Positions 43,883 through 56,742 of a stretch of DNA of 64,000 bases are shown here, in pieces (positions within the stretch are counted from its first letter, which is position 1; each line of letters opens with the position of its first letter). The stretch covers positions 186,001 through 250,000 of the forward strand of contig NW_020312281.1 in the NCBI RefSeq assembly GCF_002999335.1, in the 5' to 3' direction. The stretch comes from Cyclospora cayetanensis. Its lineage: Eukaryota > Apicomplexa > Conoidasida > Eucoccidiorida > Eimeriidae. Both the position numbers and the translations under genes were made by a program. Under the pieces are notes generated by a model. It ran no database searches. It was not told where the DNA came from and was given only the letters and a program-made list of their open reading frames with translations.

Positions 43883-46800
43883 ATGGCTTCTGGGGTGGTC
43901 CTTAAGCAGTCGGGCGTACGGACGCTTCCCAGGAGCACAAATCAGGCTTTCGGCATTGCGGAATACACCATACACTTCATCGGAACGGAGTCAGCGCACA
44001 CCTACCCAGCCAGCAGAGTAGGAACCCTGTGGGGCCCATAGCGCATCGCGCGAGCAACGAACCACTCTGCATCAATTTCCCTAGGGTGAAATATGTGTTA
44101 TCCTGGAGGGGTAGATTGGCCTGCATTCTATTGATGGATGTGATATACAACTACAAGGGCCTCATAGGGGCCTTTAGGGGGAAAGCGCAGGGCTTCCTTG
44201 GCGCTCTTGAAGTGTGCACACAGCTTTAGTAGAGGCCTAGAACACGTCTAATTCTGCTTGTTTGTCGAGCCCATTTATCTGCGGAGACCGTTAATCGCGA
44301 AGTTGAAGTCTGCGCGACTCGGGTCTTTGGTGTCTCAAATGGATGCCCCGTCAGCATGCAGTTTTGCACACATATTTATAAATGCATATATGGATATATC
44401 AGTGTCATTCTTTTCTCTCCGCGAAACCAACATCCCCCTGTATCTGCACTTTGGATAGGTTCAGAGGATTTCGTGTTTATGCACTCGTGGGCAGCGATCG
44501 CCCTCATAAATACGTGTGTTGCCGTGTTTGCTGTGCGCTTGCATTCGATTCGAATTCGCCCGTTGTACCCCTACCAGAGCATGAAAGGCACATGCACATA
44601 CATGCATAGAGTCTCTCGTATAAGGTGAAAATAGCTAGCAGAGAACGGTGAAGGGGAAGGGCTAGGGAGGGCAAGAGAAAATCAGATTAAAACCAGTATA
44701 AGGAGGGAGGCCTGATTGCAACAGAGTTCGTGGCTTTCTGTTAATGTTGGAATCAATGCCTGATGCTTTTTTTCCAACCTTCAGCAACCCAAAAATAAGT
44801 CCCTCGGTTTACAAACGCGTGGCTCTCTTCCACTTGGACTCCGTCTTTTGCGGATTCTCCGCCTTGGCTCTTCGCACCAACGCCCCCACCATCCTCAGGA
44901 ATGAAGCTCTCAAATACCCAGGTTAGTAGTCAGCGTAGATGCAGCACCGCAAGAGGGATTTGAGGCATGGGACCTATGAGCACAGGCAGCACCGTGCCTA
45001 GAAGATTTAAGTAGATTATAGGGATTTGTGACTTGCGTGTGCTTGCATCGATTTTTCGTCTTGAACCCACGGCTCACAACAATGCATCTCTTTGCATGTG
45101 GGGTAAATAGGCATACACATGTATTCCTTCGAGAGGGCTTGCAAAACAAGGGCTGCTGGGGAGTACACCCAATTCTTCATATTTTTCTTGTTCTGCCTTT
45201 GGTATGCACCTGCGTTCCTGCGCTGCAGACCTGTAGGGGCTGCACACTGCTGCCTTTGTTTGCTAAACTGGCTGCAGTGGCTGTTGCTATTGCTACCGCA
45301 GTAATAGCCAAAGCGCCAGTTCTGCAGCCTGCAGGATCGCCCGCACGGTTATCTAAAAGGGTGCTGATGCGTCTAATACTCCTGGGTGTAGCCGTTTCTT
45401 GCGTTAGTTGCCTGCGTCTTCCGTATCCACTATCCAGAGAAACCTGAGCATTGCCGGACATAAGGAGCGTTGTTCTCTGTATTAGGCTTGGCGCTTGCGT
45501 CTTTGGAAGCCCCCAGCGTTGCGCTCCTGAGAAAGTAAGGGCATCCCTCTCCTTTCTTGGAGATCCCCTGCAGCCGAGGAGGTTGCTTTCTCTGATCTCG
45601 TCTGTGCTCCATGGTGTCTCTTCCTGCGGAAGGGGCCATGCCTGTTCAGCTGCTTGAAACCTCAAATCTGGAAATATAACTGAGAATTTTTCTTGTCATG
45701 TTCTTTCTTGTGGTTCAACGTGCACCTGTGCGCATTGGAGGCATTGGTTGCCTCTCCACGCCTACGGTCTTCCCTTCTAGCCTTCCTTTCTCTGCGGGGG
45801 GCGTGCCTGTACACCTCAGGTGGTTGCGGCCAATTGTGCGGCCGTGAGAGAGTTAGACAGCAATGGCACCGTCTTTGGGTATAATGCCAAATTAAGGGAC
45901 CATCGCAAAGGGGAGTTTGGACATAACGATTTTTATCCGGTTTGCATCGCAGCAGCGGAGGTCTGCTCACCCCCACCGGACGGCAGGTGGGATATATCCG
46001 TGTATATATATATATATATATGTGTCGGTGTGTTCCAACTTTTGGCTTGACACGAGTTTTGCCCTTTCGCCCTGCACGGCACGAGCTTAGAAAGAGTGTT
46101 TTTTTTCAGTTGTCCTCGATATCGCTTAGACACTGGATAAGCTTCAGCTTATGTAGGGCTCTGTTTACATCTCCCGAGGATATCCTGTTACGCTACAGGA
46201 CCCTCCTACGAGCAATGATTTGCCTGGATGAAATCCGGGGCCGTCTTGCAGAGTCCTTTTCTCTCAAAAAGCTGAAAATCGACCATGTGCTTCATGGCGC
46301 CATTGCATCTGCTGCGGTTTACGGGGCTCTCTTGGGTACGCCTTAGCAATGCACATGCGGCTCAGCCTTTCGCTGTACATACACCCAGAGGCGGCCTATG
46401 AACCGCTTAGTAATTTTAGTGCGTGTTCTCAGGAGCCTCTCCAGAACAAATAGAATCTGCCATTGGGATGACTGTGGCGCACTACGTTCCGTACCGGGCC
46501 ATCCGCTGCGGCGACCAACTCAGTGATTCTAAGGGTGCATCAGCGGCCTTCAGTGCAGAAGCCGCTGTCTTATGCATGCGTCGAGGTGCTTCTATATACA
46601 CACACGATCTTACTCGCGTACACACCCGCATCCTTGCTAATGATTTGTACTGAGGTCCTCCGTGTTGCCTGGGAATGCGCCTCACGGTGAGGTGTACCGA
46701 CACCTCGAACATGTCAGTACTCCGTACCTTGGCAGGGAGAGGTATCTTAAATCACACAGTGCCCTTTTCTCAAAGTCTTGGGCCTTGTGCATGCATGAGG

Positions 46801-48933
46801 CTGCTGCGGAGAAAGGAGGCTCTGCATGCGGAGGAGTAGCCCTACAAAAGGAGCTGGAGGTCTCTCTATAGCCTATCCAACGGCCTGAGCAGTGTACTGT
46901 TGGGCTGGTTGGATACAAGAAAATTATCCTTCGATGCCAGTCATTCTGGGTTTCGCGTTCGCTTCCTGCAGCAATGAACGGCTTTGCTGGTCCAAAAGAT
47001 ATTTTTAGAAATCCAGAATCGGTTTTTTGTTGGGTAGGTATCTCGTCTTGGCTGCAAGGGCTTTCAAGAACACTTTTATTCGCCCGTAGTGGGTGTCTGA
47101 TCATCCCAGATTGGCCGCACGGACAGCACGATGTCGGAGCTTCGCGCTTTTGTCTCGAGTATTTGAGTGCTCTTTTTGTGGCGGTGTGGACATTTCGATC
47201 CGCAAGGGCAGCTGCGCTCAAAAATGTCGGAAAATATTGTCGTTCTCAACTTGTGCCATTTTTGCGTTTCCCCGTACGCCCTCTGGCGATTGGCGAAAGC
47301 GCGCATTCCTCAATTCATTTAAACAAGCGCACACGAAAAGTTGCAAGCATGAAGACGACGGTTTTTTCGTGTTCTCGTGTCAAACTTTGCATGCACACAG
47401 CGCCCCCTGCTTTTCTATGAAGGCTTAAACTCTCAGCACCCGTCCTGCTGACTGCCGGAGAGCCTCCGCTGTAAAGCTTTCTCCCGCGGTTCGCTATGTT
47501 ACGATTCCGAAGGACGTCATTCACCTGTCGACAGCGTCCCTGTGTTTTGCGTGCTCAGAACATGCAGTCACCGGAGGGCGAGTCCCCTTTTGACCTTCAT
47601 CTCACTATGGAAGGCAGTGATTTTGCGGTAATGAACATGCATTTTAAACTTGGGTTGTACGAGCACCAGTCCGCTGGAGCCTTGGAGGTGAGGTTTGAGA
47701 TGCATTAAGCTTTTTGCAGGAGGGTGCCTCTCTCTTGACCCCTGTGCCTGGGTGTGCGAGCGTCCAGACCTGTGGGTGCTCCAACTTTGACCACTGGTGG
47801 TTGTTGTGCATGCACCGGATTGCCAACTTTTTAGGGCCTCATCCAGCTGCTTTCTAGACACCCGGAAATGTACAAAAGCCCAGATGCGATTTCCGCCATA
47901 GAAGTGCTGGCCTATCAGCCGGCTTTCGGCATAATCGGCGATCGTGCCAAGAGGAACCCCGTCACCAGACAAAGCGCAGACCACTCTATGGTACCACCCA
48001 TGAGCCATACGTTTTTACGATTGTCCTTCGGGAGCAGCCAGTGTGTGCCTTTTAGTGCTTTTGGGGGGGATCCTCGAATCTGGGTCAGTAGGTGCCGCGT
48101 CAATAACGTTCTGCGCATAGGAGCAACCTGCACAGACTGATGTAGGAGGGATATAGGGTGTGTGTACAGGTCTACATCGTTGCGACGCTTTTACGGAAGG
48201 CCATAGAAATGAAAAACCTACCGAAGACTTCCGACGGCATCTGGTGCACCCTAATGCTTTCTCCCCACGACTACTCTAAGGACGCAATTCACAATCCCAA
48301 AACAAGGTAATCTTTGACTCTGCACCTTGCTGCTGCCCATGCGCCGTTTAAAAAACACCCAGCAGGAGATTAGCACCGGAATAGGAGGGGATCCCTAGCG
48401 CTCCGGTTCTTCGATTTCCAAAGGTTCCCATTTTGGGGGTTCCGTCCCTTCACCCTGCAGGGCGTTGATGGAGAAGGTGCAGTTTGTCCACGGGGGCCCC
48501 GAATTCGACAGCAAATATCCAGAAGGAATCCCAACACAGGTTAAAGTGACCTTGAAGGATGGCAGCAAGCTGGATAGCGGTAAGCCAACTGCAACATTCC
48601 TGCAAGTGCTGAAGGGCATTGTGCTGCTCCTACACGAATGCAAGTGCTGATGCGGCTGCTGCAAAAGACAATGTATGCACGGGAATGTCGTTTCTGTTGT
48701 GCCTATATTTTTTAGGGATGGTGCTGTTCCCTGCGGGTCACAGCAGCAACAGTAGTGCCAACCTGCAGCAGCTGCTAAACCACAAGTTTCGACTGCTGGG
48801 GAGTCTCGCCCTGCCTGAAAAAACAGTGGACAGCATGATTCAAAAGATGCTGCACTTGGAAAGTGCCTCTGCCTCTGAGGTACAGCAGTTGTACGCAATC
48901 GAGGAATTGTCGTTAAGGGCACCCATCGACTAA
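43883..48933 (+). CDS. PRPD: 2-methylcitrate dehydratase (PrpD, MmgE/PrpD family), 12 exons
   Basis: Exons: 43883-43989, 44785-44921, 45449-45534, 45820-45986, 46148-46335, 46433-46585, 46972-47033, 47559-47687, 47835-47990, 48170-48306, 48461-48579, 48716-48933. The 1659 nt close at 552 residues. PrpD dehydrates 2-methylcitrate in the methylcitrate cycle, which removes propionyl-CoA, usually in mitochondria. Conserved blocks: AAVRELDSNGTVFGYN, GEFGHNDFYPV, CLDEIRGRLAE, IDHVLHGAIASAAVYGALL, SPEQIESAIGMTVAHYVPYR, GDQLSDSKGASAAFS, NMHFKLGLYEHQSAGALEG, TRQSADHSMVYIVATLLRKA and PAGHSSNS. The first exon reads FGIAEYTIHF and may carry a targeting sequence. The frame is open upstream of the chosen ATG. 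The third exon's 5' end (after CCTGAG) is the weakest junction; it was selected because it alone keeps the phase. From exon 4 onward the model is very secure. Confidence 0.9.
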
Positions 48934-50985
48934 CGCGAATTTCTCTGGGTGGTGACGCACGTACATTGGAGATCTTGAGGGTTGCTATCTAGCAGCAGCC
49001 CGTGTTTGCTTGTTTTTCAAATGCCTAATAATTGTGTATGGCTGCAGTAATTGGTGCCCGAGGGTCCGTATGCACCACTTTGGCAGCCCCAAGAGTGCGC
49101 AACCCTTCACCTTAGGATGCCCGGGTCAAAAGTGCATGACATTGTTGTGCAGATTAGTACCAATACATGCACACGTGCATGCAGGTAGATCAAGTAGCAA
49201 GCTACACTGGGGACAGGGCTAAGCTTTTGCGGGCCATGAAGCGAGAAGGACAGGGCTGTTAGCTAGCTTCGCGCGCATCAAAACGCTAGAGTGCTTCTAG
49301 CTGTATGCAGCAGCTGCACTGAACAACAGAGCGCGTGTACCAGCACTCTAAGCCATTTATCTGCAATGGCATGCAAGGGCTTTGCGCAACCGTCAGACAT
49401 GCTTTCGCCCTGCGCTTGGCTACGCTGTCGGAAGCACCCTCCCAGGCAGATGTTGGTTTCTTTTGGAGCCCAAGAAATACAGCCTACGTACTGCTCCGCA
49501 CACTGCGAAGCCGGTGCTGATTCAGTTTCAACTGCTGCCCTGATCCTAGTGGTGAGTTCTGGGAAGCGCACTATGAAAGGCCGAAATATAGCAGGGCTAC
49601 AAGTGGCGCCCCCCAGCTTTCGGCCTGAAGCGTTATCAGCGGCTTTGGACTCCTCGAGCCTTTGCATTCCCTAAAAAATGTGCACTACGAGCTGTGCTTA
49701 CACAACTGCGACCTGCCCATTCAAACATTAAGTCACTGCAACTCCTACGGCGGCTGCTGCAGAAGTCAGCGCAGAGTTCAGCATAATGCGTGGGTCCTCT
49801 AATTCAAGGTGCCGACCATATGGAGCGAACCTTGGTCTCGCAGTATATATCCTTGTTTCCATGACCTTCAGCCATAGAATTGAAACCCCGGCACGGCCCC
49901 AACCCGAGAGAACCCTTGTTCCAGCCTTTTCGGATCTCCCGTTGGGCCCCGTTGGGGCCTCTAGGGGAGCTCTTTGTGGCACTTTCAGGCGTAAGATAGG
50001 GGCACCACAGAAACTAAGGCTTACTAGAGCTTTGCCTTCTTGCTTGTGGAGTTGGTCTAGGGATGCCCACCGCCACTACAGGAGGGCCGCAAGGAGTGAA
50101 CGGGGGGGACCTGGGGCCCAAAGCCTCGCTCCGAACAGCTGCCTCTGTCACAGTGCTGGGAGAGAAAGAAATTCCATATCATCCTTAAGCGTACGCAGAA
50201 GGACGAACGACATGCAAATGAGGCAAGCAAGTTGCCACTGGTGGCGAGGGCACTACACCTGGGGAGCACATACACCTCAGAACAAGGGCGCACAAAATAC
50301 GAAAGGACAGACTTTCGGACCCAGATTACAGAGTCTTTAAGGGTAAATGAACAGGAATGACAGCGACTGAAGGATGATGACCCTCCCGACGTTTTGGGCT
50401 AGATCAGCGCGAGCCCGGAGACACTGCAGCTACCACCTGGGCGTACACCAGAGAAAAAACGCTCATGAAAGACTTGCGTTGTAACGCGCTATCTGAAAGA
50501 GTTTGCCGCAATAAGCAAGGTTTTTGCGGTGATTGCCACCTATTTTTCGGATAACGACACCTGTCATGTCTCAAAGCGCTCTGCGAAGACTCAGGCCCGA
50601 GCATACCGCGCTCCCTGTCACCATGCGCCTGATTTGTTCTTTCTTCATCAGGCATTACCTCGAAACTAGCCACTGTTTCCTCTTAATGTGCCCCTTATTG
50701 TTATACTTGGAGGAGTGCGTGGGACGATGGGGGTAACGGAAAGAAATGATATCTCCTCGCGCCAGCAGAAGACCCTAGCAGATACGCTCACCACGCCTCC
50801 AGCATAGGGGGCCCTGCCCCGGGAAGCGAACACCGTGGTGCCCTAATCCCTCATTGTCTCATCCCCTTGCGTCCTTCCTTTTTTTGTGTTTGGGTTTAGG
50901 GTTTAGGGTATCTCGATCCCTCGTAGTGTGGAAAAGGCAGACATAACTCCCCTTCCATACGGAAATTGCCTCAGCATACACCAAG
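48934..50985. other. Spacer between PrpD and METTL13-like genes
   Basis: Two longer plus-strand frames (49291-49674 and 49786-50340) lack motifs, splice signals or homologous patterns and are treated as chance. GC-rich around 49,900-50,150. A telomere-like motif lies close to the downstream gene (separate entry). Confidence 0.4.
50892..50908 (+). repeat. Interstitial telomere-like motif (TTTAGGG)2
   Basis: GGGTTTAGGGTTTAGGG, about 2.4 units of the TTTAGGG heptamer, ending 77 nt before the ATG at 50986. The same heptamer forms telomeres in plants and is reported as telomere-like repeats in eimeriids. Confidence 0.8.
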
Positions 50986-53900
50986 ATGGCTTATCTCCCG
51001 GCCACGCTGGCGCATTTTAGGGAGCGCAGCTACTGGGATAACTTTTTTAAAAGCAGAGGGGGAGAGGCATTCGAGTGGTATGGCACCTTCTGTGACTTTA
51101 GGGAGGCCTTCGGGATCCTGGGTCTCCTTCGGGGGGCCCCCAAAGCCGATGAAGGTTCTCAAGAGGGGCCCCTACTTCTCCATGTCGGCTGCGGCAACTC
51201 AACCCTCCCCAGGGAGCTCTATGAGGAAGGGTATGTCTTCCTGCTCCTCTTGTACACCCTACAGGCGTGTGCCACCCTCTAATGCGGCTGTTCGTTTTTT
51301 GCCAGGCAGCCAGCAAAAATGTACTTTGTAGGAGTTTGCGGATCTTGCAGATACAAGAGGATCGTGAACATCGACTTCTCTCCCGTTGTCATTGAAGAAA
51401 TGAAGGCACGCTTCGCCGCTCTTCCATCGCTGGAGTGGCGTTGTCTTGATGTTCGGGGCAAGGGTCTCCAGGAGGCTTTCTTGGGGCCCCCAGGAGGTTC
51501 AGGGCCTCCTCCCTTTGACATCGTTCTAGACAAGGGCTTCCTGGATGCATTCATCTCCATAGATCACGAAGAGGCACTTCTTGCCAAGACAGGTCCTTCA
51601 GGCGTTCCTCCTGCCGGGATGCCAGCGGAAGGAACCTCTGAGGGAAGCCGCTCCGCAAAGGTTTCACCGGCAAGTACTCCTTATGACTACAAAAAGGCGG
51701 CATCTGAGTATTTTGAGGCGGTGATGGAAGTTCTGAAGGAGGGAGGCTCATATATCCTCATTTCTCTTCTCCAGGATTACCTCTTGAAAGAATTCGTAGG
51801 CTTTGGCTGTACAGTCTAGGGTTTCGGGCTTTAGACCGTTGCATGTTTCGTTTGGATAGATGTCTGCGCGCGAAGAGAGAGAGGTGTGGAGGCTCTACTT
51901 AGCTGCTTGGCAAGAGGCGGGCATGGCTTTTTTGGCTAAGCTGTATTCCAGCTGTCGGATCTAGCATGTCTGTCTCTGCAGGTTCGTTTCTTTCTGACCC
52001 GCCATGTTACAGTGGAGATTTTTCCATGCCGTACTGGGGACCCCAAAATGCAAGGAAGTGCTTTCGCAGGACGCCTGCAACCTTTCCTGATCAGAGTAAA
52101 GAAGGAGGCTCCCCCTTCAGGGGGGGCCCTGGGAGTGACCCCTCAGGTGTACGTACTGTACAGCTAGAATCCTGACCTGAAAGTGTTGAAAGTTTCTGAG
52201 CCTAAGGCGTTCCCTATCATGTCTATGCTTTAGAAAACAAGAGCTTTGGTGATGTGGATGTCTGCACACAGGCCCACCTGCACGATGGCAGGCACTCCTG
52301 GAAGAGAAGGCCCAGAGACCTTTCCTCTGTGGGAGCTTACGAGTAAGTGCATGCGAGAACTTTGCTTTCGGGGCTTTCAAAGTGCTCAAAAGCGGTCCGG
52401 GATTCGGGGCTTTGAGTTTGCATCTATTTGCGGTGACCATGTACTGCAACATCTCGTGCATTTTCCTCCTTGTGGTTTTAGAACCTCCCTTGCTTTTCCC
52501 TCTCTCTCTTTGGTGGCGCCAGAATTACCCGAGGGCGGATATTCTTTCCGAGTCAACTTGCGTCTCGTGACCCTTTCCGCGCAGCTTTCAGCATCCCTTT
52601 TTGATTCGTACGATTCGTTCTCTGTGCCTCCTCTTCGCCGTGGACAGTCTTCAGCTTGCTATTTTCTTGTCGACCTACACTTCTGTGGGTGCGCATCTGT
52701 GGAAATTTTTCAGAGCACGTGGCAGCAGTAAGCCGCTGGTTTGCCTTGGATGCTCTGGCGCGCAGTCAGAGTCCAGGAAAGAGGGCGATACTACATGTCG
52801 GAGGGGGGGGTGGCCCCTTCGCCCGTTGCAGCGTTGCGGTGTACGATACCACGAATCAAGCACATGCAAAGAAGGGGAAAACTGCCGCTCTCCTCGTTCC
52901 CCCAGGACAGGAACTCACTTGGACTTTCGCTACTTCTGAAGGAAATCAACAAGTATGGCGAGACACTAGGAGAATCCTTTAGGAACCCTTTTTTATCGGG
53001 GCTCAGGGATTGGCTTCTTTATCAAGCGTGGGGCTTTCCCGCATCGCCTCAGGCTTTCTCGCGGTATGTATGTCAACTGCAGATAGCGGATCAGCTGGAA
53101 ACTTCGCGTTTGCTGGTCGTTACATTTCCTTTGGGGTTCGGCTCGGACGCCTTGCAAGAAGTGGCGCCTGTCCAGTGGCGTCGCACGATCGAGGAGGCCC
53201 AGAAGACCCTAGGACCCCTGCTAAAAGAATTCTCTCTACCTACGGAGGTGGGCTCCCGCGTGGTGCTGGAGGGAAAGGGGGGTTGGTGTTGCTTTAGGGG
53301 GGAAGAATCGCAGGCAGGGGCACGCGAGTTGGCAGAGAAACGAAGCCTGCGGCTCTCTCTCTTTCTGGGAGGCACTGCTCAACTACCGGCGGGAGAGTTG
53401 GGATATGCGTCAAAAGGTGGCAGCGTATTGATGGCCATCTTTCCCGCTTTGGATGCTCTGGGCGAGCCCCTTTTTGCGGCATTCATTCTTGCCCCTTCGG
53501 CGAGAGACACTGAAGGGCTTTGGCTGTGCTATCTGTCTACGTCATTCCCCAATTGTGCCGATCCTCTCTTTGCTGAGGTGTTTGCACATATAGGCAATCA
53601 TTCATGCCAGATATATATCCATTATTTGCGCCGTAGATTCGCGCTGTAAATCTCTTCGTAGAGCCAGTCTCTTCTCGGCTGATTGACTGGTCGCACCGGC
53701 AAGCAGGAAAGTAAGGGGTGGGCGCTGAGGCACGGACAGCTTTAAGGCAAGCATACAGAAAGCGTCCTCAGTACTCCGCAGTGTTGTCTCCTCAGGATGC
53801 GATCCCCATTCTTACCCTGGGGGAGCAAGCCCCGGTGAGAGAGGTCTTGTGGCAGCAGTCCTCCCCTCTAGCAGGGCGTATCCTAGTGAGAGACGTGCAA

Positions 53901-56742
53901 GATACAACTGTGCTGGAGAGCGCAGCAGCGGCAGGGGGTTCCCCTGAGGGGGCTACCTCCACCGTTCCTCAAACCAAGAGAAAAGCCAAACAGGCCAAAA
54001 GGAGGAAAGAGCGAGACAGCAACTACCAGAGACTCATGCGACAACTTCTCTTCTCCTGCAACCCGAACACACTGCAGTCTGAGCTCAAGGTAGAGTCGCG
54101 GCCTTCACATGTAGAGACTGTCGTGCGCCTGAGCGCCGCAACATGCTTCGTGTTGGTTCTTACCAGTTCGCTCCCTAGGGCCCCTCTCCTTGTGCGACTC
54201 TTTGAGCTTCCCGTCACCAGCACCATCCGCTTCTCCTCTGCTCGCAATGTCTTGTAACGGTCTGCTATTTCGAGGGTGCCAGTTTGCCGTCCTTCCTTCT
54301 GGCTTTTCCCTGCAGCTCAGAGTCCCCAAAGGAGTGTCCTCCACCGACGCCTCTCAGGTGGAGTTTCTGACCCTTGATCCGGCTTCCGCATATTATTGCG
54401 CCATTGTTACGGGTGTGTGTGCTCGAGCGAGCCATCTTCTGTCGCATTGCTCCTCTGTGCTTTTGCCCCTATCGCTTTCACTCTTGTCTTATGTGCAGCT
54501 CTCCTGAGTCGTCTTTGTCGGCTCCCACTGCCGCCGGCCTCCGCGTGACACCTGCGTATATCTGCTCGCTGCCTCCTCTGGCGTCTCCTTCGAAACGCCT
54601 CACCCTCCCACGCTGTCTCTTTCCTGCTGATGCACTCTTTCTCGTAAATTTCATCGGGGCTCTGCTGAGGCTGTAGACCCTAAGGAATATCCATTTTATG
54701 GCACTTATTATGCTGCCCGACTCCTGTCTCTGGAGACGTCTCACTGTTGCTCAGCCCACTTGCACTGGGATGTTACTGGCCCCCGTCCCTCCCACTAAGG
54801 AGGCAGTCTAGCTTCAACACCTTCTGCCTACTGTTTGCGAGTTTCTCCAGCGAGCGAATACACCGATGGCTGCCCTCTTGCTGTGCAGCACTTCTCAGCC
54901 TGCCTGATTCGGGGTGTGAATATGTGCAGCTTTCGGCCTCTCGAAGAAGGTTGTCACCTCTCCCTGGGGCTCCATCAATACCATCGACGCGGTGCTTCTA
55001 GGTCTTGGTATATTATTGCAAAAACCCAGCTCTTTGCTCTCCTCCGCTTCCAGCCACCTTTTATTCGGATTTTAAAAATGATCGCCCCTGCCGTGGCACC
55101 TTTCCCCGGCCTCTGAGTTGCCTTGCTAGCGAGCTGAACCGACCCTCGTAGAAAGCCACATGCAACAGCTGGATGGTTTCGTGGATTTCCAAGCCGAGCG
55201 TTATAGCTGTTTTGTTTGCTCGCATGTGCGGTTTTCAGGGGGCGGTGTGCTGGGTGGAATGCTGCATCGCTTGTTTGGGAGCTTTGGCCTATCCCTAACT
55301 TGCGTAGAGCTTGATGCGGTAGTGATTCAAGTTGCAAAGCAGGTCGGTATCTTTAACTTCCCATGGCACAATAAGGTCTACACTGACACTGCAGGGGCCC
55401 TGTACGAGCATGAATGCAAATTTGCAAATGGATGGACACCAGCCTACTGCCTCGGGGCCGCACAGGCGGGGACAACTTTATGTTTTTTGTGGCTCCCTCA
55501 TGCCTTTCTTTGAACTTATTGGTCGTTGCTGTCGTCGTATCCCGGCATTTTCCGCCTACTTCCTCCAAGCGGACGCAGGGGATGTCCTAACACCTAAACC
55601 TAGGCGCATGTATCTGTTTTGTGTGTAGTTTTTTGGCTTCAAAGAGTCTGAGAGTCCTCGTCTGCGCACGGTTTGCGGGGAGGGAAAGCAGTATGTGGAG
55701 GCCTTGCCTCCTGAATCCCTCGACCTCCTGATAATTGATATCAACAGCGGAGAGACAGCAGACGCTGTCATCTGTCCTCCCAAAGCATTTGCCGAGGCAG
55801 AGTTCCTGCAAACTGCTAAAGAGAAGCTGAGGCCGGGTGGCGTCTTTATCTCTAACCTTCTTTGCCGCTCTGAGGAAACGAAGAAGCAGGTGCGCGTTCA
55901 GTTGTCAACACTGCTCCTTAGGGCGATAAAACTGAATTGCTTTTTTGTGTCGTATTTTGTGCATATATGCTGGAATATAGATGCACATAGAATTTTACCA
56001 ATTGATACGAAATCGATACTATTATTGCCAGAATTGCATGGTTTCGCTGACGGTCCATTCAGCTGTTGGATAGCGTCAAAAAGGAGTTCCCTTTTGCGGC
56101 CGTCATTGACGTACCTGAGGTGAGTCAGAACGACCAACTGATCAGGCCGCTGCTACGGCTGCCCAGAAAGCAGGCGTTTATGTATCTGGAGGGCCAGTTG
56201 CATGTTTGCATTTGGCTTCCTTATTTGAGGGCTGTTTGCTTTTCGGGTTGTGTTTCTCCCGCTAATCAAGTTTCCTGTCGTTCAGCTTACTAACCTTGTC
56301 TGCATGTGCACTCAGGGTGCTGGCGATTTGTTTTGTCTGCTCATGATTTGTCTCCTCAGGATGTCAACGAAGTCGCAGTGGCAGTGAAGGATGGCCCCTC
56401 TCCGCAGAATGGCCAAAATCTTGTTTCGTCTTCAGAGCTTTTCAAGCGGTTGCAGCATCTTGTGAGTCTGCTTCCTGTACTTTTACTCCTCGCTTTTCCA
56501 TGCTAAACAAAGCCTGTTTCGTGAAATAACAAAGGCTGGTTTTAAGTCGTTTTTGCCTTCTCTTCCTGCTGCTACGAGTGTTATCGCTAGTGCTGGTGCT
56601 GTTGATACTGCAGGAACGATGCTTCTTGCAGCACACTGGCACCAAGGGGGGATGGCTTGTTGGACAGAGTATGCAGGACTGGGCAGGCCGGATTAAGCCA
56701 TGGCCCTCCCCAAAGACAGCCACTCCCAAGAATGGTCTCTAG
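50986..56742 (+). CDS. METTL13: METTL13-like dual methyltransferase (eEF1A lysine and N-terminal methyltransferase), about 14 exons
   Basis: Exons: 50986-51230, 51351-51795, 51982-52148, 52272-52342, 52714-52952, 53083-53577, 53796-54089, 54316-54412, [unresolved], 55239-55342, 55629-55889, 56063-56119, 56360-56461, 56614-56742. The first methyltransferase domain reads YWDNFFKSRGGEAFEWYG, HVGCGNSTLPRELYEEGY, RIVNIDFSPVVIEEMK and FDIVLDKGFLDA. The middle has LTWTFATSEGNQQ|IADQLE and PILTLGEQAPVREVLWQQSS. The second, spermidine-synthase-like domain reads GGVLGGMLHRLFG, CVELDAVVIQVAKQ, LDLLIIDINSGE and RPGGVFISNLLCR. Both halves match human METTL13 in order. Human METTL13 methylates the N-terminus and Lys55 of eEF1A. 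Part of the second domain's first strand lies in an exon between 54413 and 55238 that I could not fix; the piece after 54,498 (LLSRLCRLPLPPA) fits its start. The linker region carries an insertion relative to human. Confidence 0.87.

Noticed and set aside
49786..50340. 184-codon plus-strand open frame
   Set aside because: GC-rich chance frame with no domain, leader or splice context, and unusual composition (Arg, Ser, His rich).
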